From: Sphingobacteriaceae bacterium
GTDB lineage: Bacteria > Bacteroidota > Bacteroidia > B-17B0 > Aurantibacillaceae
NCBI GenBank assembly: GCA_002319075.1
Contig: NVQB01000001.1
Location: 2,356,001-2,420,000 of the forward strand
Reading direction: 5' to 3'
DNA length: 64,000 nucleotides
Positions 63,742-64,000 of this stretch are shown piece by piece. Numbering within the stretch: the first letter of the stretch is position 1; every line of letters begins with the position of its first letter. The notes below the pieces were generated by a model. That model did not search any database, had not been told where the DNA came from, and saw only the letters and a list, made by a program, of their open reading frames with translations. Both the position numbers and the translations under genes were made by a program.

Positions 63742-64000
63742 TTATTGTTCGAATGTAAATTCTTCTGAGTAAGTAAAATTAGTATTGATATTAGAATTTC
63801 TGCAGAGTACAAGTTTTTTATTTCTTAATTCTTTAATGGAATAAACAACTTCCCTATTTACACTTGTTTGAGGATCGACAATTACGAGTTGCTCCTTGTT
63901 TTTCAACTTTCCAACCCCACCCGTAAAATTCCACGTTCCGCTCATGGTATAAGAACCTGCAGATGCCAAAAGATTTTGGATATCTACAGCGCCGTTCTTA
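63742..64000 (-). CDS. Lipoprotein of a tandem family (copy 3), partial
   Basis: Only the C-terminal part is in the window; the frame stays open to the window end, with KNGAVDIQNLLAS upstream of the first candidate start. GTWNFTGGVGKLKNKEQLVI, SIKELRNKKLVL and the ending EEFTFEQ align with copies 1 and 2. The 5' end, where the lipobox should be, lies beyond position 64000. Confidence 0.8.
   Translation of the reverse strand, partial: KNGAVDIQNLLASAGSYTMSGTWNFTGGVGKLKNKEQLVIVDPQTSVNREVVYSIKELRNKKLVLCRNSNINTNFTYSEEFTFEQ

Overview
The window is an AT-rich chromosomal segment from a Bacteroidota bacterium, probably of the Flavobacteriia/Sphingobacteriia/'Chitinophagia' breadth. I cannot name a genus. 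The case rests on several traits. Five large secreted proteins end in type IX secretion (T9SS) sorting domains, four of type A and one CHU_C/gliding-motility type B. Lipoproteins carry SCKK-type lipoboxes. Start codons lack Shine-Dalgarno sequences. Promoters match the Bacteroidota consensus TTG-N17-23-TAnnTTTG. Two gene orders are typical of the phylum: exbB-exbD-exbD-tonB and uppS-bamA-ompH-ompH. Menaquinone is made by the futalosine route (mqnC). No tRNA, rRNA, CRISPR array, insertion sequence or prophage was seen.

Layout. 1-1929: end of an MBOAT O-acyltransferase plus an AlgJ/AlgX-like partner (polysaccharide O-acetylation). 1973-8230 (minus): exbB-exbD-exbD-tonB, then a small membrane protein, a PstS-like lipoprotein and a TPR protein. 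8594-10914: an MmcQ/YjbR protein and a T9SS cargo protein. 11038-12165: mqnC. 12167-14698: an XRE regulator facing a Cys-rich lipoprotein/thioredoxin-like pair, with operator-like inverted repeats between them. 14778-19292: secreted proteins, an M43 metalloprotease and purT. 19297-21167 (minus): rhodanese, alpha/beta hydrolase, cysQ. 21375-28451: a solute-binding protein, an RNA m5C methyltransferase, a giant type B T9SS protein and the Kup potassium transporter. 28491-34146 (minus): purH and metH; metH has a complete promoter, SAM-I riboswitch and terminator leader. 34352-39077: an SBBP beta-propeller T9SS protein, small proteins and an LpxR-like protein. 39227-43823: uppS-bamA-ompH-ompH (cell envelope assembly). 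43911-47189: a MerR/B12-binding regulator, cysS and a glutamine cyclotransferase. 47414-54706: polA, a barrel-like protein, a T9SS protein and a FISUMP lipoprotein. 54753-57528 (minus): tyrS-rpoN. 57611-60435: a DUF4286 protein, an unknown gene, and an ECF sigma factor with an anti-sigma/serine-protease fusion. 60737-64000: two tandem small lipoproteins, an Mrp ATPase, and a tandem family of three lipoproteins cut by the window end.

Much of the content is core metabolism (purT, purH, metH, mqnC, cysS, tyrS, polA) interleaved with envelope and secretion genes. I found no clear-cut new defence or mobile system. The best candidates for undescribed biology are four. First, the ECF sigma/anti-sigma-protease fusion. 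Second, the XRE / Cys-rich lipoprotein / thioredoxin module with paired 21-bp operator-like sites. Third, a dispersed CCGATA-NN-TATCGG palindrome that has even entered a reading frame. Fourth, a possible B12-dependent light sensor.
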